Positions 15,694 through 24,377 of a stretch of 64,000 nucleotides of DNA are shown here, one piece after another (the stretch's first letter is position 1; every line of letters starts with the position of its first letter). Origin of the DNA: Clostridia bacterium (lineage in GTDB: Bacteria > Bacillota > Clostridia > Oscillospirales > CAG-272). Location of the stretch: contig JAFQPI010000019.1 of the NCBI GenBank assembly GCA_017411805.1, forward strand, positions 81,660 through 145,659, in the 5' to 3' direction. Below the pieces are notes generated by a model. That model saw only the letters and a list, made by a program, of their open reading frames with translations. It searched no databases and was not told the origin of the DNA. A program made the translations under genes and the position numbers.

Positions 15694-17004
15694 TCAATTG
15701 CCCGAAACTGAAATATCCGAGAACATAACGTCGGGTGCGCCGAAGCTCGAGCCTGTGCCGAAGCTGAGGTTGTTTGCGATAGCGGTCACCTTGAAGAGGA
15801 GCTTATAGTAGTTGTCCGCTACGGTGATATTCTTGACCGCGCGGGTCTTCTTACCGCCCTCAACGAGGAAGCCCGAAGCCTGAAGCGAGAAGTCGCCGCT
15901 GACGGCATTTACGCCCGCGTGGAGACCCTGCAGACCCGTGATATAGAGTCCGTCGCCGAGCTTTTCGAGGAGCTCTTCCTCGGTAAGCTCACCCGGCTTG
16001 AGATAGAGCCCCTGAACGCCGATGCCCTTTGCGCTCGTTGCGTTACCCGTGGTCTCGGTATCAAACTTCTTTGCGTACATACGGTTGTAGAGGAGGGTCT
16101 TGAGAACGCCGTCCTCGATTACGCTCTTGGTGTAAACTGCCACGCCCTCTGCATCGAAGGGGCAATGACCGAACTTCTTCTCGTGGAATGGGTCGTCGAT
16201 GAGGGTGACGATATCAGAGGCAACCTTCTCGCCTTCCTTGCCCGCGAAGAGAGTGGTCTTGAGGAATGCGGAACGAGCCGAGAATACGCCCGAGAATACG
16301 GAGAGGATCGAACGCATTGCGCCGTTCTCGAGAATGATATTGTACTTCCCCGAGTCAACGGGCTTGCCGCCGAGCTTTGCAACCGCGCCGTCATAGGCGA
16401 GCTTGACGAGCTCATCGTTCGAGATCTCATCGGCGAACTTCATTTCGTAGTTCTCTTCAGCGTCGTCGCCGTCCTTAACAGCAGCAACCGCGCCCTTTGC
16501 AACGTAACCCGACTCATAATCGAGATCGAGTCCCGCAGAGTTGAAGAAGCTCGACTCGGATGCAGAGACCTGCATGAAGCTCTGCGAGCCCTCAACGACC
16601 TTTTCACAAGCCATGATCTTGGTCTGGAGATCCATAGTCTCCTTGATCATTTCTTCAGCGGAAGGAATAACTACTTCCTTCTTTTCGACTTCCTTATATT
16701 CGGGCGAGCCCTCGAAGAGGGGAACTTCGTCCGCGTCGTCAACGACGAGCGCGCTCTCGCAAGCACGGCGAACAAGCTCAGCCGCTTCCTCGGGAGTTAC
16801 GATATTGCCAGAAGCGTATCCGCTCTTACCGCCCTTAACGCATCTTACGCTGATGCTCTTGCTCTTATCATATGTAACAGAGGAAATGTCATCCTTGAGC
16901 GCCTCAACAGCCGCGCTTGTGGACGAGCCCATCTTAACCTCATAGCCTTCCGCGCCGTAAGCCTTTGCAGCCTCTGCTACGGCATTCTTAATAGCATTTT
17001 TCAT
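15694..17004 (-). CDS. pmbA: TldE/PmbA-family protein (TldD partner)
   Basis: 436 residues, the non-catalytic half of the TldD-TldE peptidase. N-terminal MKNAIKNAVAEAAKAYGAEGYEVKMGSSTSAAVEALKDDISSV is typical, and no HExxxH motif is present, as expected for PmbA/TldE. It lies 18 bp downstream of tldD, in the usual operon order. In E. coli the heterodimer trims unfolded peptides and matures microcin B17; no peptide antibiotic precursor is visible here, so a housekeeping peptidase role is more likely. Confidence 0.9.
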   Translation of the reverse strand: MKNAIKNAVAEAAKAYGAEGYEVKMGSSTSAAVEALKDDISSVTYDKSKSISVRCVKGGKSGYASGNIVTPEEAAELVRRACESALVVDDADEVPLFEGSPEYKEVEKKEVVIPSAEEMIKETMDLQTKIMACEKVVEGSQSFMQVSASESSFFNSAGLDLDYESGYVAKGAVAAVKDGDDAEENYEMKFADEISNDELVKLAYDGAVAKLGGKPVDSGKYNIILENGAMRSILSVFSGVFSARSAFLKTTLFAGKEGEKVASDIVTLIDDPFHEKKFGHCPFDAEGVAVYTKSVIEDGVLKTLLYNRMYAKKFDTETTGNATSAKGIGVQGLYLKPGELTEEELLEKLGDGLYITGLQGLHAGVNAVSGDFSLQASGFLVEGGKKTRAVKNITVADNYYKLLFKVTAIANNLSFGTGSSFGAPDVMFSDISVSGN

Positions 17005-17022
17005 CGTCTGTTCTCCTTTCGC

Positions 17023-18411
17023 TTACTTGCTTCCGCCGACCGTGATATCCGAAACGCGGATGAGGGGCTGACCGACGTCTGTCGGAACAGAGCCGCTCGA
17101 CGAGCCGCACATACCCTGTGCGGTCTCCATATTCTGACCGACCATGTCGATATTCATAAGGATCTCGCTGCCGGTACCGATCAGCGACGCACCCTTGACG
17201 GGCTCGCAGATCTCACCGTTACGAACGATGTAGCCCTCTCTTACGGCAAAGTTGAACGCGCCTGTGAAGGGGTTGACAGATCCGCCGCCCATTGCAGCAG
17301 CATAGATACCGTTATCGATCGACTTGATGATGTCCTCGTTCTTGTCGGGACCGTTTGCGATGTAAGTATTTGTCATACGGGAGGTGGGCTCGTAGGAATA
17401 ATCCTCGCGGCGTCCGCTTGCCGTAGAGGGCATACCCATTCTGCGCGAGCCGAGACGGTCGATCATATAAGAGGTGAGGATACCGTCCTTGATGAGGGTG
17501 CGCTTGATCATAGGCATACCCTCGTCATCGATATTGCAGGAGCCCCAGCCGTTCGGGATGGTTCCGTCGTCGATTGCGGTGACCTTGGGGTTCGCGATCT
17601 GCTGACCCATCCTGCCCGCCATCTGCGACATGCCGATACCAACGCTTGTTGCCTCGAGAGAGTGACCGCAAGCCTCGTGGAAGATAACGCCGCCGAAGCC
17701 GTTGCCGATAGCAACGGTCATCTTGCCCGAAGGACAGGGGACTGCCCTCAGGTTGACCATAGCCTGACGAGCCGCTTCCTTACCGACTTCCTCGGGATTT
17801 ACAACGCTGTCGAAGAGCTCCCAACCCATGCTTCTGCCGGGGTTCGAGCCGCCGGTCTGGTTTTCCTTACCGTCGGATGCTACAGCGGAGACGCTGATTC
17901 TTGTACGAACCTGACGGTCGCCGGTGTAAAGTCCTTCGCTGTTTGCAACGATGAAGTTCTTTTCATTCGAGGAGATACCGCCCTGGACCTGAACGATCTC
18001 GGGAGCGTACTCATAAGCCTTAGTACAAGCCGCGCGGAGAAGTTCAGCGCGAACAGCCGCGGGAACGTCGGAGGGGATCGTCTTAATGGGGTGAATATTT
18101 GTTGGTATTCTTTCAGTCAGATAAAAATCGGGAATTCTCTGTACGGGGCTGCCAACAGCCTGCGCAACTCTCTCGGCGCACTCGCGCAGTCCCGAGGGAG
18201 TGAGATCGGACGTACATCCGAAGTATGTCTTTGTTCCAACGAAGGCACGGATTCCGACGCCGCCGTGAACGCTGTCTGCGACCGTTTCGATCTTCTTGTT
18301 GGAGTAGCTTACACTGTTTGCCTTGGAGTATTCCGAGTAGACTTCAACGAAGTCTGCGCCGCCGTGAAGCACGATGGCGATAAGCTCGGACATTGTTTTC
18401 TTATCAAGCAT
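17023..18411 (-). CDS. tldD: TldD-family metallopeptidase
   Basis: 462 residues with the zinc motif HEACGH at residues 245-250 within GGVIFHEACGHSLEATSV, the hallmark of TldD. The downstream DDEGMPMIKRTLIKDGILTSYMIDRLGSRRMG stretch is also characteristic. With the TldE gene immediately downstream it should form the active heterodimer, with the cleft between subunits accepting unfolded peptide. Cytoplasmic. Promoter at 18454-18482. Confidence 0.95.
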   Translation of the reverse strand: MLDKKTMSELIAIVLHGGADFVEVYSEYSKANSVSYSNKKIETVADSVHGGVGIRAFVGTKTYFGCTSDLTPSGLRECAERVAQAVGSPVQRIPDFYLTERIPTNIHPIKTIPSDVPAAVRAELLRAACTKAYEYAPEIVQVQGGISSNEKNFIVANSEGLYTGDRQVRTRISVSAVASDGKENQTGGSNPGRSMGWELFDSVVNPEEVGKEAARQAMVNLRAVPCPSGKMTVAIGNGFGGVIFHEACGHSLEATSVGIGMSQMAGRMGQQIANPKVTAIDDGTIPNGWGSCNIDDEGMPMIKRTLIKDGILTSYMIDRLGSRRMGMPSTASGRREDYSYEPTSRMTNTYIANGPDKNEDIIKSIDNGIYAAAMGGGSVNPFTGAFNFAVREGYIVRNGEICEPVKGASLIGTGSEILMNIDMVGQNMETAQGMCGSSSGSVPTDVGQPLIRVSDITVGGSK

Positions 18412-18453
18412 TTTTCGTGGTTCCTTTCTTGATTATATATAATATATAGAATA

Positions 18454-18482
18454 ATTATATCACAATCTTTGGCGATTGTAAA
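18454..18482 (-). promoter_or_regulatory. SigA-type promoter for tldD-pmbA
   Basis: TTTACA (18477-18482), 17-bp spacer, TATAAT (18454-18459) on the minus strand, 42 nt before tldD. Confidence 0.75.
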
Positions 18483-18532
18483 TATATATTCGGAAATTTG
18501 TTATATACTTATTAAAACTTGCGACAAGCCCA

Positions 18533-18561
18533 TTGACAACGGCAAAGCTATATGATATAAT
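18533..18561 (+). promoter_or_regulatory. SigA-type promoter for the small lipoprotein
   Basis: TTGACA (18533-18538), 17-bp spacer, TATAAT (18556-18561), both perfect consensus. Confidence 0.85.
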
Positions 18562-18608
18562 CAATTTGGATAAATATAAAAATACAATAACTTTCAAAGA
18601 GGTACGAC

Positions 18609-19007
18609 ATGAAAAAAACATTTTGTTTTGTACTCGCGGTTATTATGATTGTCTCGCTCATCTCATGCTCAAAGACCGGAAGCGCCAAAATCGATTACGG
18701 TGAATCCGAGTTATATACTATGGAGGAGCGTGAGACAATCGTCAATATGATAATTGAAGAAATTGAAGAAGGGGAATCAAATGTCAAGCTCAAAAGTCTC
18801 GAATTTGCGGGGGACTCATCATGTTCCTACCATCTTGAACAGTTCAAAAAAGACTATGATATAGAATATGAGAAATGCATAGTTTTTATCGCCAATATGA
18901 AAACACCTGACGCAATTAAATACTTTAATCAACCTGAAAGAACATTTTGCTACTTCTATGTAAAAGAGCCGGACGGTGAATGGTATTTGAAGGGTAGAGG
19001 TTGGTAA
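18609..19007 (+). CDS. small secreted lipoprotein, function unknown
   Basis: 132 residues. Signal peptide with lipobox LISC places the lipidated Cys at residue 20. The mature domain starts with an acidic helix (YTMEERETIVNMIIEEIEE) and ends in strands with aromatic residues (RTFCYFYVKEPDGEWYLKGRGW), the shape of small lipoproteins with a C-terminal beta face. No family recognised. It stands alone behind a perfect-consensus promoter, so it may be well expressed. Confidence 0.75.
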   Translation: MKKTFCFVLAVIMIVSLISCSKTGSAKIDYGESELYTMEERETIVNMIIEEIEEGESNVKLKSLEFAGDSSCSYHLEQFKKDYDIEYEKCIVFIANMKTPDAIKYFNQPERTFCYFYVKEPDGEWYLKGRGW

Positions 19008-19614
19008 AACAACTGCGCTGATATTTTCGTATATTTTTCCGCAGGTCGCCCGAGCGACTTGCGATCTGAATGCATTAATAAATAATTACATACCTAATAT
19101 CGCAAAATTCAGGAAGCTATGTTCGCACTCGCGATGCAGGGGTGAAGGGGGCGGCAGCCCCCTTCAAAAGAAGCGATGTCATCCTGAGGAGCGCCCGCAG
19201 GCCGCTCGGCGACGAAGGATCTCGCGACGCCCGAGTTGTTCCTCGGGCGTCGCGGTGCTGGCGAAGTGGTCTGCACAGCACCGACCCAACTAAATGTATA
19301 TGAATATGGAAAATCACTGTGTAGTATCAAAATTACACAGTGATTTTGTTTTATTTTGCCTTTCAAAAGTGCGAACAACTACGTTTGACTTTAGTTTTAC
19401 GATTATGCACATCAAACCACTCCGTACAGGCACCGCGCCGCCTCTTGTAAATGGGAGGCGGCACGAGATCCTTCGGTGCCAAGCGGCCTGCGGGCGCACC
19501 TCAGGATGACATCGTTTCTTTTGTGCATTATTCCCAATTTGCAAATACGCGCAAAATAAAAGTAAAAGTATAACGCCGAAATTGCAAATTTCTTCTTTTT
19601 TATTAAATAAATAC
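19008..19614. repeat. gene-free region with inverted and palindromic repeats
   Basis: No convincing gene in about 600 bp. It holds a GGGGGCGGC/GCCCCC hairpin (about 19147-19166); GCGACGCCCGAG/CTCGGGCGTCGC (about 19221-19252); the widespread ATCCTGAGG...CGAAGGATC element at 19178-19222 and again inverted at about 19470-19512; a terminator-like AATCACTGTGTA/TACACAGTGATT stem (19312-19343); and exact 10-bp inverted ends TGTTCGCACT (19120-19129) and AGTGCGAACA (19368-19377) that bracket a 258-bp segment. Confidence 0.6.
19312..19348 (+). terminator. terminator-like hairpin inside the repeat region
   Basis: AAAATCACTGTGTA pairs with TACACAGTGATTTT, followed by T-rich sequence. It could end the small lipoprotein transcript, though it is 300 nt from its stop. 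Confidence 0.55.
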
Positions 19615-19643
19615 TTGCAAAATTAATTAAATAATGGTATAAT
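19615..19643 (+). promoter_or_regulatory. SigA-type promoter for the dehydrogenase/malic enzyme pair
   Basis: TTGCAA (19615-19620), 17-bp spacer, TATAAT (19638-19643), 61 nt upstream of the start. Confidence 0.75.
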
Positions 19644-19704
19644 ATTTCTGTGTGAAAATACGAATAAAATAAAAAAATATATAAAAAGAAAGGTGCTATC
19701 AATC

Positions 19705-20811
19705 ATGGCAAAACACATCGTCGATTGGACCACAATCACAAACTTTGTAGTTGACTCTTTCGTAGGCTACGGCATTCCCCGCGAGGACGCGGAGATCTGC
19801 GCAGACGTTCTTCTCGAATCCGACAAGCGCGGTATCGAGTCCCACGGTTGCAACCGTTTCAAGCCGATCTACCTTGACAGAATCGAGGCAGGTATTCAGA
19901 ACCCCGTAACCAATTTTGAGATCATCAAGGAGACCGAGACCACCGCTGTTGTTGACGGACATGACGGTATGGGTCAGGTTATCGGTTACAAGGCTATGCA
20001 GATGGCTATCGATAAAGCTAAGAAGTACGGTATGGGTATGGTTGCTGTTCGTAACTCCTGCCACTACGGTATCGCAGGCTACTACACCTCCATGGCTGCT
20101 AAGGCAGGCTGTATCGGTCTTACCGGTACCAACGCTCGTCCTACCGTTGCTCCTACCTTCGGCGTAGAGGGTATGTTCGGTACCAACCCCCTCACTCTCG
20201 GCGTTCCCACCGATGAGCCCTTCGACTTCAACTTTGACGGCGCTACCTCCACCTACCAGAACGGTAAGCTCGAGTACTACGCTCGTCTTGACAAGGACGC
20301 TCCCGCAGGCGCACTTGTAACCAAAGAGGGTACCGCTTACGTTGGCAAGGCTGCTGACGCACTCAAGGATATGGCACGCGGCGAGTGCGCACTCTGCACT
20401 CTCGGCGGCCCCGGCGAAGAGGGCGCAGGCTACAAGGGCTACGGCTACGCAATGTTCGTAGAGCTCCTTTCCGCAGTTCTTCAGGACGGTTCCTACGGTA
20501 AGGCTCTTACCGGTCTTAAGGACGGCAAGAAGGTTCCCTTCCACCTCGGTCACTTCTTCATCGCTATCGACACAGACCACTTCCTCGGCGAGGACGTTTG
20601 CCGTAAGAAGGCAGGCGACATCATCCGTGAAGTTCGCGGCGCAAGAAAGGCTCCCGGAGCTGAGCGCATCTACTCCGCAGGCGAGAAGGAATACGAGATC
20701 CGTCTCTCCCGTGAGTCCGGTGTTCCGATCAACGAGTCTGTTCAGGGCGAAATGTCCGCAGTTCGCGACAAGCTCGGTCTTACCCAGTACGTATTCCCCT
20801 GGGAAAAGTAA
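19705..20811 (+). CDS. Ldh_2-family malate/L-lactate-type dehydrogenase
   Basis: 368 residues of the YlbC/ComC type (not the classical Rossmann LDH/MDH). Signatures are the N-terminal ESDKRGIESHGCNRF, DGHDGMGQVIGYKAMQMAI, VRNSCHYGIAGYYTSMAA and the PTFGVEGMFGTNPLTLGVPT substrate/NADH loop; the GYKGYGYAMFVELLSAVL helix is also conserved. It oxidises a 2-hydroxy acid (malate, lactate, sulfolactate or ureidoglycolate) with NAD(P). The start is the ATG at 19705 after AAAGAAAGG; a GTG four codons earlier overlaps that ribosome site. Codon use is strongly biased, suggesting high expression. The malic enzyme gene 24 bp later favours malate. Confidence 0.9.
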   Translation: MAKHIVDWTTITNFVVDSFVGYGIPREDAEICADVLLESDKRGIESHGCNRFKPIYLDRIEAGIQNPVTNFEIIKETETTAVVDGHDGMGQVIGYKAMQMAIDKAKKYGMGMVAVRNSCHYGIAGYYTSMAAKAGCIGLTGTNARPTVAPTFGVEGMFGTNPLTLGVPTDEPFDFNFDGATSTYQNGKLEYYARLDKDAPAGALVTKEGTAYVGKAADALKDMARGECALCTLGGPGEEGAGYKGYGYAMFVELLSAVLQDGSYGKALTGLKDGKKVPFHLGHFFIAIDTDHFLGEDVCRKKAGDIIREVRGARKAPGAERIYSAGEKEYEIRLSRESGVPINESVQGEMSAVRDKLGLTQYVFPWEK

Positions 20812-20835
20812 TCCTAAAAAGGCATCTTAACGAAT

Positions 20836-22014
20836 ATGAATTACAGAGAAGAATCCCTTAAGAAGCATGCCGAATGGAACGGTAAGATAGAAGTTACCGC
20901 TCGCATTCCCGTTAACACCCGCGATGACCTCTCTCTTGCTTACACCCCCGGAGTTGCGGAACCCTGCCTCGCTATTCAGGCAGACTACAATAAGTCCTTC
21001 GAGCTCACCCGCCGCTCGAACCTCGTAGCCGTTATCACAGACGGTACCGCGGTTCTCGGTCTCGGTGACATCGGTCCCGAGGCGGGTATGCCCGTTATGG
21101 AAGGCAAGTGCCTTCTCTTCAAGGAGTTCGGCGACGTTGACGCATTCCCGCTCTGCATCCGTTCCAAGGATGTAGACGAGATCGTCCGCACCATCTATCT
21201 CCTTTCGGGCTCCTTCGGAGGAATCAACCTCGAGGATATCGGAGCCCCCCGCTGCTTCGAGATCGAGCGCAGATTGATCGAGATGTGCGACATCCCGATC
21301 TTCCACGACGACCAGCACGGCACTGCTATCGTAGTTGCAGCCGCTCTTCTCAACGCTCTCAAGATCGTTAAGAAGGATATGGCAGAGATCAAGATCGCAA
21401 TGAACGGTGCGGGCGCGGCAGGCGTTTCAATCGCTAAGCACCTCATCAATATGGGCGCAACCGCAGGCAACATTATCATGTGCAACAGCCGCGGCTCCAT
21501 CTATGAGGGCAAGCCCGGACTCAACTCCGAAATTCAGGAAATGGCTAAGATCACCAACAAGGACAAGCTCGACGGCACTATCGCAGACGCTCTTCGCGGT
21601 GCGGACGTGTTCATCGGCGTATCCGCTCCCGGCACCGTTACCGCCGAGATGGTATCGAAAATGGCAAAGGACGCTATAGTATTCCCGATGGCAAACCCCA
21701 CTCCCGAGATCATGCCCGACGAGGCAAAGGCCGGCGGCGCGCGCATCGTTGGTACAGGGCGTTCAGACTTTCCCAACCAGATCAACAACCTCCTCGCATT
21801 CCCCGGCATCTTCCGCGGTGCGCTTGACGTCCGCGCGTCGGTGATCAACGAGGAAATGAAGGTCGCAACCTCCCGTGCACTCGCTTCTCTCATCAGCGAC
21901 GAAGACCTGAGTGAGGAGAATATCATCCCCTCCGCGCTCGACAAGAACGTCGGCAAGGTCGTCGCCAAGGCTGTTGCAGAGGCTGCAAGAGCTACAGGCG
22001 TTGCAAGGATCTAA
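20836..22014 (+). CDS. NAD(P)-dependent malic enzyme
   Basis: 392 residues, the short bacterial malic enzyme, converting malate to pyruvate and CO2. Motifs: LAYTPGVAEPCL, the catalytic VITDGTAVLGLGDIG, IGAPRCFEIE, IPIFHDDQHGTAIV (metal-binding DDQHG) and the NAD fold IAMNGAGAAGVSIAKHL. Length and motifs are complete. The ribosome site is weak (AAAAAGG well upstream), so it is probably translated from the shared transcript with the dehydrogenase. Together they would use malate by two routes, or exchange reducing power between lactate/malate and pyruvate. Confidence 0.95.
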   Translation: MNYREESLKKHAEWNGKIEVTARIPVNTRDDLSLAYTPGVAEPCLAIQADYNKSFELTRRSNLVAVITDGTAVLGLGDIGPEAGMPVMEGKCLLFKEFGDVDAFPLCIRSKDVDEIVRTIYLLSGSFGGINLEDIGAPRCFEIERRLIEMCDIPIFHDDQHGTAIVVAAALLNALKIVKKDMAEIKIAMNGAGAAGVSIAKHLINMGATAGNIIMCNSRGSIYEGKPGLNSEIQEMAKITNKDKLDGTIADALRGADVFIGVSAPGTVTAEMVSKMAKDAIVFPMANPTPEIMPDEAKAGGARIVGTGRSDFPNQINNLLAFPGIFRGALDVRASVINEEMKVATSRALASLISDEDLSEENIIPSALDKNVGKVVAKAVAEAARATGVARI

Positions 22015-22024
22015 ATTCAACAAT

Positions 22025-22056
22025 AAAACCGAGTCACTCAGGTGGCTCGGTTTTTT
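22025..22056 (+). terminator. terminator after malic enzyme
   Basis: AAAACCGAGTCAC-loop-GTGGCTCGGTTTT followed by T. An almost identical hairpin (22485-22517) ends the MORN gene from the other side. Confidence 0.9.
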
Positions 22057-22484
22057 CGTTGTAGTGTAAAGTTAAAAGTGGAAAGTGTAAAGTTGTGGTG
22101 AATTTCCGAGCCGACGGCTCGGAAATTTTCATTTTATTGAAGAACAACAGCTGAAAAATTTTGATTGAACTTTTTGTAACGGAGTTCAAAAAGCCAAACC
22201 AAGAGGTCCGCACTCTTAAACTCCCCTTCCCGGGACACGTAGCGAAGCGTCGTCGCGGTATTGAATGATTTTCAAGAATTCCGCCTCAATGTTCAGGAAG
22301 ATGAATAAATGGGCTCGCAGACTAAAGCTCCCCTTCCCGGTTTACGGGTAGCGAAGCGGCGCCGCGGTATTGAATGACGGTCCGGGGGACCGTCAGACCC
22401 GCGGCGTGACCGAGCCACAGCGAGACGGGGGTGGGGGATGGGTCCCTCTTGGAGGCGCGCAGATTTTCTCTTTTACAGTTCATC
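22057..22484. repeat. gene-free region: dispersed repeat copy 2 and a local duplicated element
   Basis: No gene in about 430 bp. 22067-22230 carries the same modules as 12615-12838 (AAAAGTGGAAAGTGTAAAG, TTGTGGTGAATTTCCGAGC...GCTCGGAAATTTTCAT, TTTTGATTGAACTTTTT, CGCACTC). Next come two direct copies of a second element, CTCCCCTTCCCGG...TAGCGAAGCG...CGCGGTATTGAATGA (about 22221-22269 and 22329-22378), the later one followed by GACGGTCCGGGGGACCGTC, a perfect palindrome. Confidence 0.65.
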
Positions 22485-22517
22485 AAAAAACCGAGTCACT
22501 TACGTGGCTCGGTTTTT
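22485..22517 (-). terminator. terminator of the MORN-repeat gene
   Basis: AAAAACCGAGTCAC-TTAC-GTGGCTCGGTTTTT. A/T runs on both sides; ends the leftward MORN transcript 18 nt past its stop. Confidence 0.85.
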
Positions 22518-22535
22518 GAGTAAGAACTATCCAAT

Positions 22536-24215
22536 TCAGTCTGTATTTGTTTCTTCATCCAACTCTGAGGGCGCAGGGTTATGATCTTTCTCAATACCAA
22601 TAAATACATCTTTTTCAAACCATCCCGATTGACAAGTTCCGTCAGACAAAGTCAGCACTCCTTTTCCATTACGGCATCCAATCTCAAACTCACCTTCATA
22701 ACGACTGCCATCGGCAGATTCCATAATACCTGTACCGTGCGGAAGGCCGTCGTGACTAAGTTCTCCTTTGTACACACCGCCGTCGGCATAGTATTTTTCG
22801 CCTTCACCTACGATATTTCCGTTTTCATAAGTGCAAATCATACGCGTCCCCGTGGCAAAAAGATACGTAGCCTTGCCGTGCTGTTTATTGTTTTTATAAG
22901 GACCTTCATAAACGTCACCATTGGCAAATAGGTATCTCCCTTTACCGTGTTTTTTGTCGTTTTCATAGGTACCTTCATAAACCGCCCCGTCTTTAAAGCG
23001 GGTAACTCCATAGCCGTGACGCTTTCCGCAAACAAATTCACCTTCGAAATCAGATTTAGAACAACCATATTTGCCGTGGCCGTGCGGTCTGTCATATTCC
23101 CACTCGCCTTCATAGTAAGTCCCATCGGGATATGTCATTTTTCCGAAACCGTGACACATATCATTTTTCCATTCGCCCTCGTAATGCTTCCCGTTATTCC
23201 AATCCGCAATGCCATAGCCTTCCCATATGCCGTCGCGAAATTCTCCCTCATAACGATAATTGACGTATTCACGCTTCCCTTTACCGCTAAAATAGAATTG
23301 ACTGCCGGGAACGGGAGCTTTCTTGTTAAAAAGCAAGTGTCCTTTGATCCAAAAACCTCTGTAACGATGTTCGCTTGTATCCGTGTATGTGCCAAATCCG
23401 GTATATTCTCCTTTGCGGCGTGTTCCGACATAAGATTCTCCGTTTGGCCAGGTGGTTATACCGTAACCGTGCGCCACCCCTTTACGCCATCTTCCGTCAT
23501 ATGTAGAAAAATCCAGACGACGCTCGTGTCCTTTTCCCCACAACATATCTTTTTTCCACTGACCTTCATAGCGAGTGCCTCTAAAATCGGTAAAAACTCC
23601 GTAGCCACAGCGCACATCATTTTTGTATGCACCTTCATAATACGATCCGTCCTTCCATTTGAAAACGCCGCGTCCGCATATTTTGCCATTGCGGAATTCA
23701 CCCTCATAGTGTTGCCCGTCATTGCAAGAAAGAGTCCCCTGACCATGTGGCTTATAGTCCTGAAACTTGCCCTGATAGCATGTACCGTCCGCAGTGGTGA
23801 GCGTACCGTGACCATTGAACATATTATTACACCAATATCCGGTGTAAACAGCACCGTCAGGTAAGCGCAAAGTTCCAAAGCCATGGCGCAATCCGTCAGA
23901 ATAGCTTCCCTCAAAGACACTGCCATTTGGCTCTCGTTCAATTACTTCACCGTGCGGCTTGCCATCGCGAAGATTGCCTTCAAAATAGTATCCGTTAGGA
24001 TTATTCATAACTGTGTGCCCTTGCATCGTACCTAAATAGTAGCTCGTAGACACACGGGTGCCATCACGGGTGGTAACGGTCATCTTTCCATTTGGAATAC
24101 CGTCAAACCATTCTCCTTCAAAGATCGTGCCGTCCGAGTTTTCCCATTTTTCAAAGCCATTCAATAGACCGTTACCATTTGTTGCGGGCAGATTGGTTTT
24201 TGGGAAACGAAACAT
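22536..24215 (-). CDS. MORN-repeat protein
   Basis: 559 residues made almost wholly of about 22 MORN repeats (consensus Y-x-G-x-(W/F)-x-x-G-x-x-HG-x-G-x-x-x-x-x-(D/N)G), e.g. GSVFEGSYSDGLRHGFG and GTYYEGEWEYDRPHGHG. One interruption occurs around residues 285-315 (KAPVPGSQFYFSGKGKREY). No signal peptide or membrane segment, so cytoplasmic. MORN arrays form an elongated beta-sheet that binds proteins or lipids, but a bacterial partner cannot be inferred. The array is bracketed by only short unique ends. AAGGAGAGG precedes the ATG. Confidence 0.93.
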   Translation of the reverse strand: MFRFPKTNLPATNGNGLLNGFEKWENSDGTIFEGEWFDGIPNGKMTVTTRDGTRVSTSYYLGTMQGHTVMNNPNGYYFEGNLRDGKPHGEVIEREPNGSVFEGSYSDGLRHGFGTLRLPDGAVYTGYWCNNMFNGHGTLTTADGTCYQGKFQDYKPHGQGTLSCNDGQHYEGEFRNGKICGRGVFKWKDGSYYEGAYKNDVRCGYGVFTDFRGTRYEGQWKKDMLWGKGHERRLDFSTYDGRWRKGVAHGYGITTWPNGESYVGTRRKGEYTGFGTYTDTSEHRYRGFWIKGHLLFNKKAPVPGSQFYFSGKGKREYVNYRYEGEFRDGIWEGYGIADWNNGKHYEGEWKNDMCHGFGKMTYPDGTYYEGEWEYDRPHGHGKYGCSKSDFEGEFVCGKRHGYGVTRFKDGAVYEGTYENDKKHGKGRYLFANGDVYEGPYKNNKQHGKATYLFATGTRMICTYENGNIVGEGEKYYADGGVYKGELSHDGLPHGTGIMESADGSRYEGEFEIGCRNGKGVLTLSDGTCQSGWFEKDVFIGIEKDHNPAPSELDEETNTD

Positions 24216-24245
24216 GTGATACCTCTCCTTACATTTGATATAAAT

Positions 24246-24274
24246 ATTATATCATACGCATTATTGCTTGTCAA
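24246..24274 (-). promoter_or_regulatory. SigA-type promoter for the MORN-repeat gene
   Basis: Minus strand TTGACA (24269-24274), 17-bp spacer, TATAAT (24246-24251), perfect consensus. Confidence 0.85.
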
Positions 24275-24377
24275 CATCAATTCTTGGCGCTATGTTTAGA
24301 GTGACAATAATAATATGAATAAAGCCAAGAGATATTGCATATATTTTAGCGAAATATACTATCACGGAGGAAAAAGA

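Noticed and set aside
14392-15711. Open frame opposite the Gfo/Idh/MocA gene
   Set aside because: Shadow of a well-supported dehydrogenase; lacks any recognisable domain.
15919-18432. Very long open frame opposite tldD-pmbA
   Set aside because: It mirrors two well-supported genes with full motifs; no ribosome site or known domain. It arises from codon bias of the real strand.
22025-22517. Identical CCGAGTCAC hairpins as ends of a mobile element
   Set aside because: Each lies right after a gene stop with T runs and works as an ordinary terminator; similarity is more simply explained by shared terminator sequence.
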